A stretch of 24,950 nt of DNA from Alphaproteobacteria bacterium (GCA_013151535.1 JAADIC010000038.1:1-24950), one strand, 5' to 3'. Shown: positions 8,786-16,603, counted from the first letter of the stretch. Notes: generated by a model not told the origin, from the sequence alone. Numbers and translations are program-made.

Positions 8786-9730
8786 TCAAGCTGTTTTTCT
8801 CGTCAAAAGCGCAAATACTCCGACGCAGACTATGAGTAGCCCACCAAGTAGCGTAAAGCCGTCTGGCCGCTCACCGAACACTATAATTCCCAGAATCACG
8901 GCAAAAATCACAGCGGAATATCGAAAGTTCTGAATGAGACCAACATCACCGATACGCATCACTTCGATACTCGCTAGAAACATGCAAACCAACAGGATTG
9001 ATGAGAATGCAACTAACAAAAGAACCGCCGTTCCAACTTCGGACCAGCCTATGGACGCTGTTCCAATTGCACCCACGGTGGTAATTGCTGCCGCCGCAAT
9101 AATCGCAACATTTGTCGTGCGAACGGTGCTATCAAGTTTTCGGGTAGCTACGTCACGCAGAACAATGAAACCCAAGGTCGCGAGCGCGTAAAAGACGCTA
9201 GTGTTGAAGTGATCCCAAAACAAAGCTTTAGCAGCAGCCCACGGCCCAAATAAATTCGCTATTACTTGGTAGTTTTGAAAGCCTGACATCGGAATACCGC
9301 TTGGTCGCAAAACCAGCATTGCACCAATTAGTCCCAGCACCAGAAACAGGTATTGAATGGCGCTCGTTTCCTCTCGAATTAACCCGGATACTGCTAAAGT
9401 TACCAACAATGGAGCAATTTGCAGAACAAAGGTCATGCTTGGAAGTGGCAAATAACTTAGTGCAATAAAGTAGAAGATTATTGCACCCACCTCCGCGCAA
9501 GATCGCAGAATTACGATTTTCCAGTTCTGTGTGGAAAAGCCGTATGTAATTTCTTTGCGAAACCCGGCGATCAAAAGCAACAATATCACGGCCAATGCCC
9601 CTTGCATCAACATTGTTTGATACAACGATATAGAATTCATAACTGATCGAATAAGGAAGCCATTCAAGGTGAACGCCGCCATGGACAGCATCATGATAAG
9701 CGCACCGCGCATGTTGTCAGAAAGGGGCAT
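8786..9730 (-). CDS. EamA/DMT-family transporter (copy 2)
   Basis: A second ten-helix drug/metabolite transporter, substrate unknown. I choose the ATG at 9730 (MPLSDNMRGALIMMLSMAAF) because it aligns exactly with the paralogue at 8723 and shares its leader. The frame stays open to an ATG at 9820, but that 30-residue extension has no counterpart. From 9730 it has 314 residues. The extra length comes from about 28 residues inserted near 145-172 (FQNYQVIANLFGPWAAAKAL...), between the two EamA halves. Conserved spots shared with copy 1 include AEVGA, LRPSG, GFIVLRDVATRKL and FRYSAVIFAVILGIIVF. Apart from the 5' 70 bp the coding DNA is visibly lower in GC than its neighbours, which suggests a foreign or mosaic origin. 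Confidence 0.85.
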   Translation of the reverse strand: MPLSDNMRGALIMMLSMAAFTLNGFLIRSVMNSISLYQTMLMQGALAVILLLLIAGFRKEITYGFSTQNWKIVILRSCAEVGAIIFYFIALSYLPLPSMTFVLQIAPLLVTLAVSGLIREETSAIQYLFLVLGLIGAMLVLRPSGIPMSGFQNYQVIANLFGPWAAAKALFWDHFNTSVFYALATLGFIVLRDVATRKLDSTVRTTNVAIIAAAAITTVGAIGTASIGWSEVGTAVLLLVAFSSILLVCMFLASIEVMRIGDVGLIQNFRYSAVIFAVILGIIVFGERPDGFTLLGGLLIVCVGVFALLTRKTA

Positions 9731-9755
9731 GGGGTTGGCCTTTGGCGGGATTCGT
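9661..9755. repeat. 95-bp direct repeat, copy B (5' end of EamA copy 2)
   Basis: Partner of 8654-8748 with six mismatches, in the same orientation about 1.0 kb away. It covers the start region and leader of the upstream EamA gene. Direct repeats of this length flanking one gene could recombine and delete it. Confidence 0.88.
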
Positions 9756-9821
9756 ATCGGTGCAGATTGCGCGGGTTTTTGACCGAGGGGAAGGGCGGAT
9801 GTCGCTAAGGTCGTGCGCATC

Positions 9822-9851
9822 TTGGCAATCGCGGCCCGTCACGCCTAGACT
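9822..9851 (+). promoter_or_regulatory. Possible promoter of the glutathione transferase gene
   Basis: TTGGCA (9822-9827), an 18-nt spacer and TAGACT (9846-9851) lie ahead of the ATG at 9884. This would place the start of transcription near 9858. It is a moderate match only. Confidence 0.4.
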
Positions 9852-9883
9852 GGACCACGCCCCATCGTTTTGAAAGGTCTGTC

Positions 9884-10921
9884 ATGCCCAAACCTCCTGC
9901 CCCGGATACCTCTGTCGAGGAACCCCAGACCAACGCGGCGGACCGCCGAAAGAAGGGAGAGTTTGTGCGTGGTGTCAGCGGCTTTCGCAATGTTCTCGGC
10001 AGCCCTGACTTCCCCGCCGAGCCAAACCGCTATCACCTGTTCGTGGCGCTGAATTGCCCGTGGTGCCATCGGGTGACGCTGGCACGCAATGTGCTTGGGC
10101 TGGCGGACAGCATCACCATGGACGTCGCCTTCCCCAGCCGCACGACCGAGGATGATCCGGTTGAGGCCAACCGGTGGGAGTTTAATCCTGCGCGCATCGC
10201 CTCGTTGACGGGCGCAACCCTGCCGGAATGCACGTTGGAAACGGCCACCGGCAAGGGGTTTCGGCTGGTGACAGAAATCTATCAGGCCGAGGGGTCAAAC
10301 GAGGCCAGTGTGCCGATCCTTTACGACAAAAAATCCAAGCGCATCGTGGCCAATGAAAGTGCGGACATCATTCGCATGTTGAATGAACAGACCGGAGCGC
10401 TTGGCAGTTCGTTGGGCGACGGTGAGCGGCCTGATCTATATCCTGATGACACCGCGCTGCGGGCCGAGATCAACGCGCTGAACGACCGGATTTACGTAGC
10501 CATCAACAACGGCGCTTATAAAGCGGGGTTTTCCACCGATCAGGCGGTCTACGGCGCCGCCTTCACCGCCTATTTCGAGGCGCTTGAGATGCTGGATGGT
10601 CATCTGGCCGCCGATAACCGCCCCTTCCTGACTGGAAACACCTTCACCGAGGCCGACCTGCGACTTTTCCCGACGCTATACCGGCACGACCCCGTCTATT
10701 ACCTGCGCATGAAACTGAACGGCGCGCGCATTCTCGATTACCCGCATCTGTGGCGCTGGCTGTGCCGTGTTTATGCGCTTCCGGGCGTGGCCGACAGCAA
10801 CTCGCTGGTACATTGCCGGCAGGGGTATTTCGGGCGATCATGGAACAATGTGGTGCCGCTGGGGCCGTTTAAGCCGATGGGATATCCTGAGGCTTATGAG
10901 TTTCCGGAGTTGGTCGGGTAG
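9884..10921 (+). CDS. Xi-class glutathione S-transferase (glutathionyl-hydroquinone reductase type)
   Basis: The family (YqjG/ECM4) reduces glutathionyl-hydroquinones using glutathione and an active-site cysteine, in the cytoplasm. The protein has 345 residues, within the family range. The thioredoxin-fold domain has the catalytic motif NCPWCHR (Cys58-Pro-Trp-Cys61). SVPILYDKKSKRIVANESADIIRML near 140-165 is the glutathione-binding region. The helical domain has TEADLRLFPTLYRHDPVYY, with the F-x-T-L-x-R-x-D-x-V-Y pattern of Xi enzymes, and the C-terminus has the family's S-x-N-P/S...GP tail in altered form. The second cysteine in CPWC is notable, since the textbook Xi motif is CPWA. AAGG lies 7 nt before the ATG. 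It points away from the EamA gene and converges with the next gene with a 3-nt gap. Confidence 0.85.
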   Translation: MPKPPAPDTSVEEPQTNAADRRKKGEFVRGVSGFRNVLGSPDFPAEPNRYHLFVALNCPWCHRVTLARNVLGLADSITMDVAFPSRTTEDDPVEANRWEFNPARIASLTGATLPECTLETATGKGFRLVTEIYQAEGSNEASVPILYDKKSKRIVANESADIIRMLNEQTGALGSSLGDGERPDLYPDDTALRAEINALNDRIYVAINNGAYKAGFSTDQAVYGAAFTAYFEALEMLDGHLAADNRPFLTGNTFTEADLRLFPTLYRHDPVYYLRMKLNGARILDYPHLWRWLCRVYALPGVADSNSLVHCRQGYFGRSWNNVVPLGPFKPMGYPEAYEFPELVG

Positions 10922-10924
10922 GGG

Positions 10925-11380
10925 TTAGTTTGAACCGAAGGATTTATAGATATTCATCCCACGGTCTACAAATGTCGCGGTCAGATATAGCCCGATCACA
11001 AGGAATAAGTTTACACCATCCCGAAACCGTATCCACTTCGCACGTCTCGGATTATTGGCCGCGAGTGCCTCAAAATACTCTTCACGCATATCTGCGATGG
11101 CTTGGGCGAAAATTTCTTCGTATGCCTTTTTAGGCAAAAGGAACTTTAGTACCCGTGCAATTCTTGCGCCCGGAACCGCAACTAAACCAAGGTTGTGATT
11201 GTCAGGTTTAATGTTTTTAAGGTTTTTTGATTTGCGATCTAGAAAATGAAATAGAATATCCACAATTGACAAAATACCAAGAATAGAAGCAGCAGAAAAT
11301 TCACCGAGAGCAGCAAGGGCACCTGCTCCCAATATAGTTCCCAAAGTAACAATCAGTTGATTCTTTTCCTGTCTACGCAT
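10925..11380 (-). CDS. Small membrane protein paired with PadR
   Basis: A 151-residue protein of unknown function with three likely membrane segments: about 8-27, 28-46 and 124-142. Between them is a charged cytosolic stretch with LLPKKAYEEIFAQAIADMREEYFEAL (about 82-107), then RRAKWIRFRDG. This layout recalls the small permease-prefix-like domains that accompany PadR regulators and contain an LLP...EE...D..EE/Y helix pair; I infer the likeness and have not confirmed it. Its start overlaps the padR stop by eight bases (ATGCGTAG), so the two genes are translationally coupled. It is AT-richer than the core genes. The frame closes with TAA 3 nt before the convergent glutathione transferase gene ends. 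Function may be sensing or membrane-stress related, but nothing in the sequence decides this. Confidence 0.75.
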   Translation of the reverse strand: MRRQEKNQLIVTLGTILGAGALAALGEFSAASILGILSIVDILFHFLDRKSKNLKNIKPDNHNLGLVAVPGARIARVLKFLLPKKAYEEIFAQAIADMREEYFEALAANNPRRAKWIRFRDGVNLFLVIGLYLTATFVDRGMNIYKSFGSN

Positions 11381-11663
11381 GCGCCCCTCCCTCCATCACT
11401 GCCCGCGCTGCATCTGACGCATTCAGCATCCGCTGGCCAAGGCCGCTGATCTTGTAAAGGCGCAGCGGCAGTCCCGGGTCTTTTGGCTCATTTTCCTGCC
11501 GTGAGGCGACGTATCCCTTTTTTTGCATCCGCGATAAAGTGACGTAAATCGAGCCGCGCTTAAGTACCCCGCCACTGTCACGGACCATTTCAAGGCCATA
11601 GCGCTCGCGACCAGAGCGCAGCAGATCAAGGATTGCATATTCAAGTTTTGAGAGCTGTTTCAT
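11373..11663 (-). CDS. PadR-family transcriptional regulator
   Basis: This is a short winged-helix DNA-binding protein of 96 residues, consistent with the small PadR subfamily, which usually acts as a dimeric repressor. The sequence starts MKQLSKLEYAILDLLRSGRE, followed by YGLEMVRDSGGVLKRGSIYVTLSRMQKKGYV (recognition helix and wing, about 22-53) and LPLRLYKISGLGQRML near the C-terminus. The Y-x-L-T/S-R-M-x-x-x-G-Y motif is the PadR hallmark. It forms a two-gene unit with the downstream membrane protein (8-bp overlap) and is divergent from brnT. Its own promoter contains a palindrome in the spacer, so autorepression is likely. Confidence 0.9.
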   Translation of the reverse strand: MKQLSKLEYAILDLLRSGRERYGLEMVRDSGGVLKRGSIYVTLSRMQKKGYVASRQENEPKDPGLPLRLYKISGLGQRMLNASDAARAVMEGGAHA

Positions 11664-11684
11664 GAGGCCGCCAGTTTGGTTTCA

Positions 11685-11712
11685 ATTATATCTTACATAA
11701 TGTAAGACTCAA
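11685..11712 (-). promoter_or_regulatory. padR promoter
   Basis: Minus strand: -35 TTGAGT (11712-11707), a 16-nt spacer, and a perfect -10 TATAAT (11690-11685). The predicted start is about 15 nt before the padR ATG. The spacer is filled by the palindrome at 11691-11707. Confidence 0.65.
11691..11707. promoter_or_regulatory. Probable PadR operator (TCTTACAT-A-ATGTAAGA)
   Basis: An 8+8 bp perfect inverted repeat around a single central A, placed exactly between the -35 and -10 of padR. Known PadR operators often contain ACAT/ATGT half sites, which are present here. A bound dimer would exclude RNA polymerase. It ends 24 bp before the brnT -35, so an effect on brnT is possible but not required. 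Confidence 0.7.
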
Positions 11713-11730
11713 TTGCAAGGGTTGGGAAAC

Positions 11731-11759
11731 TTGACATAGCAAGGGTTTTAATGTAGTAA
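11731..11759 (+). promoter_or_regulatory. brnTA promoter
   Basis: A perfect -35 TTGACA (11731-11736), a 17-nt spacer and a -10 TAGTAA (11754-11759). The expected transcription start, 6-7 nt beyond the -10, coincides with the brnT ATG (11766), so the message may be leaderless. Confidence 0.7.
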
Positions 11760-11765
11760 CAGTAA

Positions 11766-12035
11766 ATGAAAATCGAGTTCGACACCGCCAAGCGTGACGA
11801 AACCCTTAGGAAGCGGGGATTAGACATGAAACAGGCGGATAAGGTTTTTGCTGGCGATACCCTGACGGTTCAGGATGATCGGCGGGACTATGGCGAAATT
11901 CGGTTTATCACAATTGGTTTCCTGCTTGGTCGAATGGTGCTTGTTGCCTGGACTGAACGAGCAGGCAACCGTCGAATTATCAGTATGAGGAAAGCAAATG
12001 AGCGGGAAAAAAGGAAATACGGCCCCCGATTTTGA
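11766..12035 (+). CDS. brnT: BrnT-family toxin (RelE-like fold ribonuclease)
   Basis: BrnT is a small ribonuclease toxin that blocks translation when its partner BrnA is depleted. The 89-residue product matches family length. Visible family features are MKIEFDTAKRDETLRKRGLD at the N-terminus, QADKVFAGDTLTVQDDRRDYGE in the middle and RRIISMRKANEREKRKYG near the C-terminus, the last equivalent to the family's RIISAR-A...E...Y. No Shine-Dalgarno is seen before the ATG and the promoter sits directly against it. The 3' end overlaps brnA by 38 bases, the usual toxin-first arrangement. It converges with rpoC and diverges from padR. Confidence 0.88.
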   Translation: MKIEFDTAKRDETLRKRGLDMKQADKVFAGDTLTVQDDRRDYGEIRFITIGFLLGRMVLVAWTERAGNRRIISMRKANEREKRKYGPRF

Positions 12036-12243
12036 CAGTGATTTACCTGATCTCGCAACCCCGGAATGGGAGGTGAAATTTGCCAAGGCAAGGGTTCAAA
12101 GGGGACGGCCAAAAGCCGAAATTACGAAAGTTTCAACCACGATCCGGCTGGACCCGGATGTTCTTGATATTTTCAAAGCAGCCGGACCGGGTTGGCAAAG
12201 CCGGATGAATGCCGCCCTGCGAAAAGCGGCAGGGCTGCGATAG
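11998..12243 (+). CDS. brnA: BrnA-family antitoxin (ribbon-helix-helix)
   Basis: BrnA binds and neutralises BrnT and, with it, represses the shared promoter. The protein has 81 residues. The N-terminal half is acidic and probably toxin-binding (DFDSDLPDLATPEWEVKFA). The C-terminal half has the ribbon-helix-helix fold: KVSTTIRLDPDVLDIFKAAG, then PGWQSRMNAALRKAAGLR. The helix GWQSRMNAALR corresponds to the G-Y/W-Q-T/S-R-I/M-N motif of the family. GAGG lies 7 nt before the ATG, inside brnT. The gene ends 64 nt before the rpoC stop on the opposite strand, with a terminator between them. Confidence 0.88.
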   Translation: MSGKKGNTAPDFDSDLPDLATPEWEVKFAKARVQRGRPKAEITKVSTTIRLDPDVLDIFKAAGPGWQSRMNAALRKAAGLR

Positions 12244-12250
12244 CGCAAAC

Positions 12251-12290
12251 CAAAAAGCCCCCGCCGTCACCGGCAGGGGCCTTTCTATTT
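12251..12290. terminator. Bidirectional terminator between brnA and rpoC
   Basis: GCCCCCGCCG (12257-12266) pairs with CGGCAGGGGC (12271-12280), one mismatch, loop TCAC. It is flanked by AAAAA on the left and TTTCT on the right. On the minus strand the tail is TTTTTGG, a good rpoC terminator; on the plus strand the tail CTTTCTATTT is weaker but usable for brnTA. Confidence 0.85.
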
Positions 12291-12307
12291 CTCGCCTGAC
12301 TTAAGCC

Positions 12308-15300
12308 TTATTCAGGTTGCGGGTCGCTGAAAATATCCGGTGTTTCCACCAGATTGTCATCCGCATCAGCCTCGACCACGTCGTCAGCCGTCTTCATGGT
12401 GAAGGCGTTTTCGAGGTCGCTTTCGACCGGTGCTGCAAGGGCGGCGGCGGCTTCGGCGGCTTCGCGGCGTTCTTCGATGATTGCGGCGTCGCGTTTGGCA
12501 GCGATGGAGCGTACTTTCATCGTAGCACCACCGGTACCGGCGGGGATCAAACGGCCAACGATCACGTTCTCTTTCAAACCGATCAGCTTGTCGCGTTTGC
12601 CTTGGGTCGCAGCCTCGGTCAGAACCCGGGTGGTTTCCTGGAAACTGGCGGCGGAGATGAACGAACGTGTTTGCAAGGACGCTTTGGTGATACCCAGCAG
12701 GATCGGGCCGCCCTTGGCAGGCTCAACCCCGTTCGCCACGGCCTTTGCGTTGGCCGCCACGAACTCTGCCTTGTCCACATGTTCGCCCTTCAAGAGCGTG
12801 GTGCCACCGGAATGGGAAATTTCCCATTTCTGCAACATCTGGCGCACGATCACTTCGATATGCTTGTCGTTGATCTTAACACCTTGCAGGCGGTAAACGT
12901 CCTGAACTTCGTCGATCAGGTAATCCGCCAGCGCTTCGATCCCCATGATTTGCAGGATATCGTGCGGCGCCGGGTTGCCGTCCATGATGTATTCACCCTT
13001 CTGGATGAAATCACCTTCCTGAACCGGAATATGCTTGCCCTTGGGCACCATGTATTCGACCGTTTCCAGCGCATCATCTGCTGGCTCGATCGAGATGCGG
13101 CGCTTGTTCTTGTAGTCGCGGCCATAGCGCACATAGCCGTCAATCTCGGCGATGATCGCGTGGTCTTTCGGACGCCGCGCTTCGAACAATTCGGCCACCC
13201 GAGGCAGACCACCGGTGATGTCCTTGGTCTTGGTGCCTTCGCGCGGAATACGCGCAAGAACGTCGCCGGCCTTGATAACCTGACCGTCTTCGACCGACAG
13301 AATGGCATCGACCGACATGATGTGGGTTTCAGGGTTGCCGCTCTTCTGGCGCACCGGTTCACCGGTCGCTGCATCCATGATGATGATCTCGGGCTTCAAC
13401 TCGTTGCCTTTGGGCGCGGCGCGCCAATCGGTGACGATTTTCTGGCTGATGCCGGTTGCATCATCGGTTTCATCGCGGATCGACAGACCTGCTGTCAGAT
13501 CGACAAACTTGACCGTACCGCCCATGCTGGCGATGATCGGCAATGTGAACGGGTCCCATTCATAGAGCTTGTCGCCACGCTTAACCTTGGCCTTGGCTTT
13601 CACCAGCAACCGCGAGCCATAACCCATCTTGTGACGGGCCAGCTCGGTGCCGTTTTCATCTTCCAGCACAAGTTCCATATTCCGCGCCATAACGATGCGT
13701 TCGCCGTCAGCGTTGGTCAGAACATTCTCGCGGTGATAGGTGATTTTACCGTCATGCGAGGCATCCTGGAACGATTGCTGGCCACCCTGGGCAATGCCGC
13801 CAATGTGGAAGGTCCGCATGGTCAACTGGGTGCCCGGCTCGCCAATGGACTGGGCCGCGATGATACCGACAGCCTCGCCTTGGTTAACCCGTGTGCCGCG
13901 TGCAAGGTCACGACCGTAACACTGGGCGCAGACACCTTCTTCGGCTTCGCAAGTCAAGGGTGAGCGCATCTGGAACGACACAACGCCCGCAGCTTCGATC
14001 AGATCGGCCATACGTTCGTCGATCAGTTCACCCTCGCGGCAGATCACTTCTTCCGTACCGGGGCGCAGAATGTCTTCGCCGGTGACCCGGCCAAGGATGC
14101 GTTCCGATAGCGAGGCCACGACTTCACCGTCGTTGACTGCCGCGCGTGCGGTGATGCGCCGATCAGTGCCGCAATCATCCATACGCACGATGCAATCTTG
14201 TGCCACGTCGACCAGACGCCGGGTCAGATAGCCCGAGTTCGCGGTTTTAAGCGCGGTGTCGGCCAGACCTTTACGTGCCCCGTGGGTCGAGTTGAAGTAT
14301 TCAAGAACGGTCAGACCTTCCTTGAAGTTCGAGATGATCGGCGTCTCAATAATCTCGCCCGAGGGTTTGGCCATCAGGCCGCGCATACCACCGAGCTGCT
14401 TCATCTGGGCCGGGGAGCCACGCGCGCCGGAGTGGGCCATCATATAGACCGAGTTCGGTTCAAGTTCAGCCCCGTCATCGTCGCGTTTGACGGCGGACAT
14501 TTCGCTCATCATCGCTTCGGCGACCAAGTCGGAACATTTTGACCAGGCATCGACAACTTTGTTATATTTCTCGCCCTGGGTAATCAGGCCGTCCATATAT
14601 TGCTGCTCAAATTCCTTGACCTGATCGCGGGTGGAATTAACGATTGTCCACTTGCTTTCAGGGATGACCATGTCATCCTTGCCAAACGAAATACCGGCGT
14701 TGAAGGCTTCGCGGAAACCAAGCGTCATGATCTGATCGCAGAAAATAACCGATTCCTTCTGGCCGCAATAGCGGTAAACCGTGTCGATCACCTCGCCGAC
14801 TTCTTTCTTGCGCAGCAGGCGGTTGACGATGTCAAACGGCGCTTTGAAGTTCAGCGGCAAAAGCGCGCCAAGGCGCACGCGGCCCGGCGTGGTTTCGTAA
14901 CGCTGGAAAACCTCGTTACCTTCCTCGTCGATCTGTTTGATCCGGCAATTGATCTTGGTGTGCAGGTGCACAAGCCCGGCATCAAGGGCGTGATTGACCT
15001 CGTCGATCGAGGCAAATGTCATGCCCTGACCTTTCTGGCCTTCACGCTCCAGTGTGGTGTAATAAATGCCAAGGATCATGTCTTGTGACGGCACGATAAT
15101 CGGCGCGCCGTTTGAGGGCGACAGCACGTTGTTCGTGGACATCATCAGAACCCGGGCTTCAAGCTGTGCCTCAAGGCTAAGCGGCACATGGACCGCCATT
15201 TGGTCGCCATCAAAGTCAGCGTTGAAGGCCGAACATACCAGCGGGTGAAGCTGGATGGCTTTGCCTTCGATCAGCACGGGTTCAAACGCCTGAATGCCAA

Positions 15301-16603
15301 GACGGTGCAGCGTGGGTGCGCGGTTCAGCATCACCGGATGCTCGCGGATCACCTCGTCCAGAATGTCCCAAATCTCGGAACGGCCCTTTTCGACCAGCTT
15401 TTTCGCCTGCTTCACGGTGGAAGACAGACCCTTGGCTTCAAGGCGCGAATAGATGAACGGCTTGAACAGCTCCAGCGCCATCTTTTTGGGCAGGCCACAT
15501 TGGTGCAGCTTCAGTTCAGGGCCAGTCACAATCACTGAACGGCCGGAAAAGTCGACGCGTTTACCCAGAAGGTTCTGACGGAAGCGGCCTTGCTTGCCCT
15601 TCAGCATGTCAGACAGCGATTTCAGCGGGCGTTTGTTGGAGCCGGTAATCACACGACCACGACGACCATTGTCAAACAGCGCATCGACACTTTCCTGCAA
15701 CATCCGCTTTTCGTTGCGCACGATAATATCCGGCGCGCGCAGCTCGATCAGGCGTTTCAGACGGTTGTTGCGGTTGATGACGCGGCGGTAAAGATCGTTC
15801 AGATCAGAGGTGGCGAAACGGCCACCATCCAGCGGCACCAGCGGGCGCAGTTCTGGCGGGATCACCGGGATCACCGTCATCACCATCCATTCCGGGCGGT
15901 TGCCGCTTTCAAGGAAGTTTTCGACAACTTTCAAACGCTTGATGATCTTTTTGGGTTTCAATTCACCCGTGGCTTCGGCCAGATCGGCGCGCAATTGCTC
16001 GGCCTCGGCTTCAAGGTCGATCTGGGACAGCATTTCACGGATCGCTTCGGCCCCGATGGCGGCGTTGAACGCGTCAGCACCGTAGGCGTCTTCGGCGTCC
16101 AGAAACTGTTCTTCGGTCAAAAGCTGGCCGTGGGTCAGATCAGTCAGGCCGGGTTCGATGACGACGTATTGTTCAAAATACAGGATACGTTCCAGATCGC
16201 GCAGGGTCATGTCCAGCATGAGGCCGATGCGGCTTGGCAGGGATTTCAGGAACCAGATATGCGCCACAGGTGCGGCCAGTTCGATATGGCCCATGCGTTC
16301 GCGGCGGACCTTTTGCAAGGTCACCTCGACACCACATTTTTCGCAGGTTACGCCGCGATATTTCATGCGTTTATATTTGCCGCACAGACATTCGTAATCT
16401 TTGATCGGGCCAAAGATACGCGCGCAGAACAGGCCGTCGCGTTCTGGCTTGAACGTACGGTAGTTGATGGTTTCCGGCTTTTTAATTTCGCCGAAAGACC
16501 AGGACAGGATCCGTTCGGGGCTCGCCAGCGAGATTTTAATCTCGTCGAAAGTGCGTGGGGCCTGGACCGGCGCGAAGGGGTTATTTGTGATTTCGTGGTT
16601 CAT
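12308..16603 (-). CDS. rpoC: RNA polymerase beta' subunit
   Basis: The beta' subunit forms one half of the RNA polymerase active-site cleft. The protein has 1431 residues, near the usual alphaproteobacterial length. The first zinc site is CLC (Cys72, Cys74) with CEKC (Cys87, Cys90). The catalytic Mg motif NADFDGDQM has its three aspartates at 463, 465 and 467. The second zinc site is formed by Cys of DDCGTD and by CEAEEGVCAQC further on. The trigger-loop region contains GEPGTQLTMRTFHIGG. The ATG at 16603 is preceded by AGGAG about 6 nt upstream. The last 40 residues are acidic and Asp/Val-rich, an alphaproteobacterial style tail. An 88-nt gap with a large hairpin separates it from rpoB, and a terminator follows it. 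Confidence 0.98.
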   Translation of the reverse strand: MNHEITNNPFAPVQAPRTFDEIKISLASPERILSWSFGEIKKPETINYRTFKPERDGLFCARIFGPIKDYECLCGKYKRMKYRGVTCEKCGVEVTLQKVRRERMGHIELAAPVAHIWFLKSLPSRIGLMLDMTLRDLERILYFEQYVVIEPGLTDLTHGQLLTEEQFLDAEDAYGADAFNAAIGAEAIREMLSQIDLEAEAEQLRADLAEATGELKPKKIIKRLKVVENFLESGNRPEWMVMTVIPVIPPELRPLVPLDGGRFATSDLNDLYRRVINRNNRLKRLIELRAPDIIVRNEKRMLQESVDALFDNGRRGRVITGSNKRPLKSLSDMLKGKQGRFRQNLLGKRVDFSGRSVIVTGPELKLHQCGLPKKMALELFKPFIYSRLEAKGLSSTVKQAKKLVEKGRSEIWDILDEVIREHPVMLNRAPTLHRLGIQAFEPVLIEGKAIQLHPLVCSAFNADFDGDQMAVHVPLSLEAQLEARVLMMSTNNVLSPSNGAPIIVPSQDMILGIYYTTLEREGQKGQGMTFASIDEVNHALDAGLVHLHTKINCRIKQIDEEGNEVFQRYETTPGRVRLGALLPLNFKAPFDIVNRLLRKKEVGEVIDTVYRYCGQKESVIFCDQIMTLGFREAFNAGISFGKDDMVIPESKWTIVNSTRDQVKEFEQQYMDGLITQGEKYNKVVDAWSKCSDLVAEAMMSEMSAVKRDDDGAELEPNSVYMMAHSGARGSPAQMKQLGGMRGLMAKPSGEIIETPIISNFKEGLTVLEYFNSTHGARKGLADTALKTANSGYLTRRLVDVAQDCIVRMDDCGTDRRITARAAVNDGEVVASLSERILGRVTGEDILRPGTEEVICREGELIDERMADLIEAAGVVSFQMRSPLTCEAEEGVCAQCYGRDLARGTRVNQGEAVGIIAAQSIGEPGTQLTMRTFHIGGIAQGGQQSFQDASHDGKITYHRENVLTNADGERIVMARNMELVLEDENGTELARHKMGYGSRLLVKAKAKVKRGDKLYEWDPFTLPIIASMGGTVKFVDLTAGLSIRDETDDATGISQKIVTDWRAAPKGNELKPEIIIMDAATGEPVRQKSGNPETHIMSVDAILSVEDGQVIKAGDVLARIPREGTKTKDITGGLPRVAELFEARRPKDHAIIAEIDGYVRYGRDYKNKRRISIEPADDALETVEYMVPKGKHIPVQEGDFIQKGEYIMDGNPAPHDILQIMGIEALADYLIDEVQDVYRLQGVKINDKHIEVIVRQMLQKWEISHSGGTTLLKGEHVDKAEFVAANAKAVANGVEPAKGGPILLGITKASLQTRSFISAASFQETTRVLTEAATQGKRDKLIGLKENVIVGRLIPAGTGGATMKVRSIAAKRDAAIIEERREAAEAAAALAAPVESDLENAFTMKTADDVVEADADDNLVETPDIFSDPQPE

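Noticed and set aside
9731..9820. N-terminal extension of EamA copy 2 from ATG 9820
   Set aside because: The paralogue begins at the equivalent of 9730 and the shared leader repeat ends at 9755. The extension is Pro/Ala-rich without function.
12317..13963. 548-codon plus-strand open frame, with others to 16750
   Set aside because: Antisense to rpoC, composition typical of a shadow frame.
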